Shown here: positions 59,895-64,000 of the stretch, in pieces
How positions within the stretch are numbered: the stretch's first letter is position 1
Layout of the letters: each line of letters opens with the position of its first letter
Source of the DNA: Margaritifera margaritifera
Lineage: Eukaryota > Mollusca > Bivalvia > Unionida > Margaritiferidae
Length of the DNA: 64,000 nt
Direction of reading: 5' to 3'
Assembly: GCA_029931535.1 (NCBI GenBank)
Contig: JAQPZY010001332.1
Location: 992,001 to 1,056,000 of the forward strand
The notes under the pieces: model-generated
What the model was told of the DNA's origin: nothing
Seen by the model: only the letters and a program-made list of their open reading frames with translations
Databases searched by the model: none
Program-made: the position numbers and the translations under genes

Positions 59895-60262
59895 GACCCA
59901 GTGCGCGGACCTAAAAGAAACTACTTTTGATAAAAAAACACATACACACACCTTACATACAAATTTTTATTTTTATTTTTATCAAACACACACCACAAAC
60001 ATACAATCCTTTTTTTAATCAAACACACACCACACCATCCTTTTTGATATTTTTTTTTATCAAACACACCACAAACATACAATCCATTTTTTTTTTAAAA
60101 ACACAAACACACACCACACTATCCTTTTTATATTTTTTTTATCAAACACAAACACACACTCTATGCAAACATATTTTTTGGGGGAAAGGGAATTTTTTTG
60201 AGGGTAAATACAAACACATAAACATACAAACATACAAACAAAAAAATATTTTTTTGGCAATG
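59895..60262. repeat. Duplicated intergenic spacer, copy 2
   Basis: Begins ACCTAAAAGAAACTACTTTTGAT like copy 1 and expands into several CACACACCAC / TTTTTATCAAACACAC units. Low-complexity open frames on both strands are not genes. Confidence 0.7.
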
Positions 60263-60283
60263 TGATTTCTTTTCTAAAGATCT

Positions 60284-60306
60284 GGGTGGGCCTGAAAAGG
60301 GCCGTT
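60284..60306 (-). terminator. 3' hairpin block copy 3
   Basis: GGGCCTGAAAAGGGCC pairs as a short GGCC/GGCC stem with a wobble extension. It lies about 35 bases 3' of the end of the minus-strand ORF region at ~60340 and shares TTCTTTTCTAAAGATCTGGGTGG-like flanks with copy 2. Confidence 0.5.
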
Positions 60307-60339
60307 GGGTTAAAGAAGTTACGTTGTTTTAACTTCTAT

Positions 60340-60754
60340 TTGCGGCAGCAGTAGCGGCAGCTGCAGCAGGGCGGCCACGTTTGGCCACGGGTCTCACGGC
60401 TTTAAGACAAGGTCTCTTTCTGGTAAAAGAGAAAGCAAACTCCTCACAATCAATCTTACAGTTGACTTCTCCGTCTGGTACTTTCATCGACTGCAAGAGT
60501 TGGAGCTGCTGTTGTTGTTATTGTTGTTGTTATTGTCTTTGCTGCTTTTGCTGCTGCTGCTGAAGTCTTTGTCTCTCCTCCCATTCTGTTCTGTTCCTGA
60601 TGATTTCTTCTCTCAGGACTTCTTCCACTAGATCATGAGCCATTTGTAGGAAGATCATCTCCTTTCTCTCCGGGTTGTTCTGAAGCAAATGATGCCTCAC
60701 CCTCTGCATGTTAACCATAGCGTCGTTCAACTTGCTTATCTTGGCTGCTGCCAT
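60340..60754 (-). pseudogene. Small ORF 3 of the virus-like array: Gln-rich, basic C-terminus, two TAA codons
   Basis: The ATG at 60754 (AAGAAGATGG, good context) is preferred over one at 60844 that would add a low-complexity leader. It reads KISKLNDAMVNMQRVRHHLL, MAHDLVEEVLREEIIRNRTE, then a polyglutamine tract (QQQQQKQQRQ). Two TAA codons (near 60530 and 60515) fall inside the glutamine tract in place of CAA. The frame then continues through SMKVPDGEVNCKIDCEEFAF to a basic, Ala-rich end (KRGRPAAAAAT), an AT-hook or nuclear-localisation-like motif. No known family was recognised. Confidence 0.5.
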
Positions 60755-60865
60755 CTTCTTAAAGTGTTGTTGAGATCTTGACGAGTCAACGAGAGTGACT
60801 ACACTGATGATGATGATGATTGTATTAACGTCGTGTGCGCCCATTCGGGCATGTACGACGATTTA

Positions 60866-61050
60866 CCCCCACAGCGTGCAAAGCACGCATAGGGGGGTTC
60901 AATGTGCGATTAAACGCACTACTATTGTGGTCAGGCGTGTTGACAGTTTGCAACACACCTGACACTTTACTGCTTAAATAAACCCCTCCAGCGCAGCATG
61001 GTTCCCCACAATTAAGGGGGTTAAATTGAATGCGCGCTATTGGAGGGTGT
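60866..61050. repeat. Cluster of strong palindromes
   Basis: Successive hairpins: CCCCC-aca-GCGTGC-aaa-GCACGC-ata-GGGGG (60866-60896); GTGCG-attaaa-CGCAC (60904-60919); GTCAGG-c-GTGTTG-8 nt-CAACAC-a-CCTGAC (60930-60963); and CCCC/GGGG plus CCTCCA/TGGAGG pairings between 60980 and 61048. The cluster lies between the 3' end of the polymerase remnant and small ORF 3. Confidence 0.75.
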
Positions 61051-61431
61051 GTATATTTTGATTTAGAATTTTGAATTATAACTGTACATAGGATCAGAAC
61101 CACAATATTTACATGTATACAGGTATTGCGCTAGCGCACTTGAGGAATTGCTTCAAGGGCTCAATCTGGAGTGGCAGGCGGCACGGACTAGGAAAGCGAA
61201 GGCGCTAAGTGTGACGGGAAACCCTATTAACGCCAGGAACGTACATGATCAAATTCTGCCCAGTTAGCTAAGTCGGGCTGTTCCTATTACCAATTGTGTG
61301 TAAGCCGCATATTGTAATTACGGTCATATTTTCACAGTTTACTAAATTTTCCTATTATCCTATCAATTTTGAAATTTCGTGTACATAGTGTACATATGTT
61401 TTCCGAAAAAAGCTAATACATGAATTTGGGT
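61050..61431. other. No gene recognised
   Basis: Spacer between the palindromes and the end of the polymerase remnant. GCGCTAGCGC near 61129 is a short perfect palindrome. Confidence 0.45.
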
Positions 61432-64000
61432 TTAAGTAACCCTCTCAATTTTGTGATCTTGTCCACACAGCAAAGCATTTTTCAAAACCTCAAAATTGAC
61501 CACTCGGCTGGTTCGATAGTTTAGAGTCAATCCTTTGACTTTGCATTGGGTGTGAAGTTGTCCTTGTGGGTCTCGGTATCGGTAGCCGTAATTTTTAGGG
61601 CCACCGCTGGCAAAACTCAGGATGGTGTCTTGAGGGTGCTCGTCCGTCCAGGCTCCTAAAGATCTCCTTGAATGGTAGGGTGTGGGCAACCGGGGCGATG
61701 AATGTAGATACAACTGTCGGTGTCAAAGTACAGGACACGATCTCCTAAGACTTCTAAAGCTTCGTCGTACAATTTCAAGCGAGCATGAGCTGTCACGTAA
61801 GCTGCAATGACCACGTTGCTAAACTTGTCGGGTTTTACAAACTTCCTTTCTTCTTCGAAATTGACTAAGATCAAATCATCACGGACGATTTCGACGTGTT
61901 TCATTAGTATACTTTTGTCGTCCAACAATTTAAAGTAGCGATAAGGATCGGTCACGTATTCCGTCTTGGGTAAGATCGTACGTTGTGCCATTTTTCCCCA
62001 CAAGTAATTGAGCATGACTTTGGGAAACGATCTTTTTCCTTCGTTTTTTTTCTACGTCTTCCAAAGTAATCCCTTCGATGTCACGGTACTCTTCTTTGAA
62101 TCGAACTTGGTCTTCGGGAGTCTGACACCACGAGGGATAGCCGCTGGCTTCTTGTTTCAGTTTTAAAAATTGGTTGACGTACCCCGAGAAAATGCCTGGA
62201 TTCGAGGCGTCGTCCTTTTGGTATTGTGCTGTGGTTGGAAAGTGCCAGATTTCGTACACTTTCAACAAACGGTATCCTCGATCCAAAGCCCGAAACAATT
62301 CGGCGCTGACCCACGTTCCTGTCAAAGCGCGTTCTTCCTCCGTGTGGTGACAGGGGTGATCTTGGTTGCATGTTTCGGCACACGTACGGCATAAAAGAAA
62401 CATCAGTTTTCCTTGGCAATGATGAGGTAAGATAGGATGGTACAAGTGGGTCGGGGGTAAGACTTTACATTTGATCAATCCTTCGTATTGACGAATGTGT
62501 TCCACGTCGATGTGTTCTGTCAAGATTTTAGGGTGACCGGTTGGAAAACGAGCATATTTGCACACCCAAGGATATAACGAACACACGTCGATGAACTTGA
62601 TTTCTTCTTCTTTGGATTCGTCTACGTCGTACAGCAAGCGAGTGGCATTGGTTCGTCCTCCAAATAAACTGTGGCGCGGATCCAAAGGCTCGATGGTGGT
62701 CACGTACTAACTTTCGGTGATGTTCTTAAATTCAGGATCGGTTTTCAAACGTCGATCGTACTCGTGCTCCCACATTTTTACCACTTGGTATCCTTGACTT
62801 TCTAACTTGAGTCGTCGTTGGTAAGTCCGTTCGTACACCTGTTCCATGGTGAAATTTGAAAAAGGACTTTTCAGGTCTCGTTTAGGAAAACAGATAGGGC
62901 ATCCGTGAAACAAGCAACCCTGAAATTCGTACACCGTGTTAGGGTTTTCTAAGTCAAATCCATCCACCGAATAAGATCCAATCTTCTTTTCTCCTCCTTC
63001 GTTTCTAGCATGTTGTAGTACGGCGTGTTGATTGGCTTCCGTATTGAAGAAGTAAGGAAAATATCCTTTGGCCATTTCTGTCATGCCAAATGTTTTTGGC
63101 ATTCGACTCAAAGGCATGGCCAAATAACTCATGGAATCTTTGAACTGTACTTGTCCTACTTTCATGTAGATGAGTTTGGCTCCGTTCATGGTGACCATGG
63201 GGCATTCGGTACCTTGTTGCGAATAATATTTTAACAAAAACTGTCCATCGTATCCCGAGAAATTGTGAGCTATGACGGTCGCATAGCGATGACAGTATCC
63301 GTAACGTTGAATGTCCTCTTCGCTCCAAGTGTCGTCGGTAGGGTCTAAAATCCATTCAGCAAACTCGGACAGAGTGTTAGGTCCGCAAAAGATTTTTTCA
63401 CGTCCTCCTGGAATCCGACTACAATGAGGACAGTGAAAATGGATAGATTCTTGGATGCACTTCTCACAAGCCCGATGAGCCACGCAGAAATTGGGAATGT
63501 GAATGCCGGTTTCTTGCATGCATTCAAAATCAAAAAAGATAAAAAATCCACTTGGGTCTTGTTCTTCCGATCGCTCTTTAATTCTTTCTTCTCTGTATTG
63601 TCGTACTTTTTGCATGAAACATCGATGATCATAATCCACCATCTGCTGACAAATGCTGCATCTTTTCTTGCCAGACCAAACGTGTCTCTTGGGGTCGTTG
63701 GTACGAATCAGGTTTACACACGTGGAACACATTTTCAATAAGTCGCAAGCACATTTTTGTTGGTGTCCTTGTGTCTTGCGATGCTGTTTGTAGCAAGAGG
63801 GACTGACAATGGACGTGTTGTTTAGGAAGACATGGCTTGGTCGCTAAACAACCCCGACATCGCTCACCGCAATGAATGTGTCGCTCCCGATTATTAACTC
63901 CTTTGTCGCATTTCTCACAATAATATCCGTATCCTAGAAATACTGTGATACTGTGATGTCATCGAAATGTTCTTGGTGGTAATACACGTGAATGTATTTT
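61432..64000 (-). pseudogene. polB: Polinton/adintovirus-type protein-primed family B DNA polymerase, broken, runs off right edge
   Basis: On the minus strand, from the edge inward: a Cys/His-rich N-terminal region, exonuclease blocks FFIFFDFEC (near 63535) and HNFSGYDGQFLL (near 63260), then SMSYLAMPLSRMP, DVCSLYPWV (motif A, near 62590), LNYLWGK (motif B), YFDTDS (motif C, near 61715) and KVKGLTLNY (near 61525). These are hallmarks of the polymerase of Polinton/Maverick elements and adintoviruses. Breaks: a frame change near 63800, an in-frame TAG at 62709-62707, a shift in an A8 run (62044-62051 on the plus strand), another shift near 61655-61665, and loss of the C-terminal tail. It cannot make a working enzyme. 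Its partners (integrase, packaging ATPase, capsid genes) are not in the window. Confidence 0.8.

Noticed and set aside
59927..60265. Frames of the type IKHTPQT on plus and CVFVCLC on minus
   Set aside because: Low-complexity CA/T-rich duplicated spacer between small ORFs.

Overview
The window looks like AT-rich nuclear DNA of an animal, most likely a marine invertebrate and perhaps a mollusc. The reasons are spliced exons with canonical GT/AG borders, several classes of metazoan transposon (DIRS-like, Penelope-like, Tx1/L1-like, pogo/Tigger-like, hAT, Polinton-type polymerase), and tandem-array elements resembling the 'pearl' repeats known from bivalves. The phylum is an inference from repeat content. 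No rRNA, tRNA, CRISPR or operon of cellular genes was seen. Gene density is low and almost everything recognisable is mobile DNA in some state of decay.

0-4 kb: two phase-compatible minus-strand exons (3938-3656 and 1097-707) of one probable host gene for a Ser/Thr-rich extracellular protein. The intron between them holds a SINE-like copy and a 1.5-kb pogo-like element. 4-11 kb: mostly unassigned AT-rich DNA with a short tandem-array element, and the endonuclease half of a Tx1/L1-like LINE interrupted by a double-hairpin MITE. 11.2-14.75 kb: a DIRS-like retroelement with inverted terminal repeats and an internal complementary region; it keeps gag, RNase H and tyrosine-recombinase remnants. 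15.5-16.5 and 22-22.8 kb: tandem arrays of a ~145-bp unit rich in nuclear-receptor-like half sites. 17.3-20 kb: a LINE 3' end lying directly against a Tx1-like reverse-transcriptase fragment.

25-45 kb: a small and a large copy of a ~147-bp tandem-array element (the large one has about 14 units with a 4-unit higher-order repeat), a 1.65-kb pogo-like element (29.9-31.6 kb), a decayed intron-containing hAT transposase (32.7-34.95 kb), and a second DIRS-like element (35.94-41.74 kb) that keeps gag and RT but has lost its recombinase. 45-53 kb: a minisatellite, two non-autonomous hAT elements flanked by 5-bp target duplications (46.27-47.69 and 50.94-52.44 kb), and a pogo-like element sitting in a TA microsatellite.

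53.9-64 kb differs in texture: it is higher in GC and densely coding, almost all on the minus strand. From left to right it holds a plus-strand Penelope-like GIY-YIG fragment; a compact cluster of unrecognised ORFs with a TAATG stop-start overlap; a frameshifted member of a widespread uncharacterised metazoan family (transposase-like by inference); three small ORF regions that share repeated TATA-type upstream blocks and repeated hairpin-bearing 3' blocks; a run of strong palindromes; and a broken Polinton/adintovirus-type protein-primed family B DNA polymerase that runs off the right edge. This virus-like segment is the best candidate for something undescribed.
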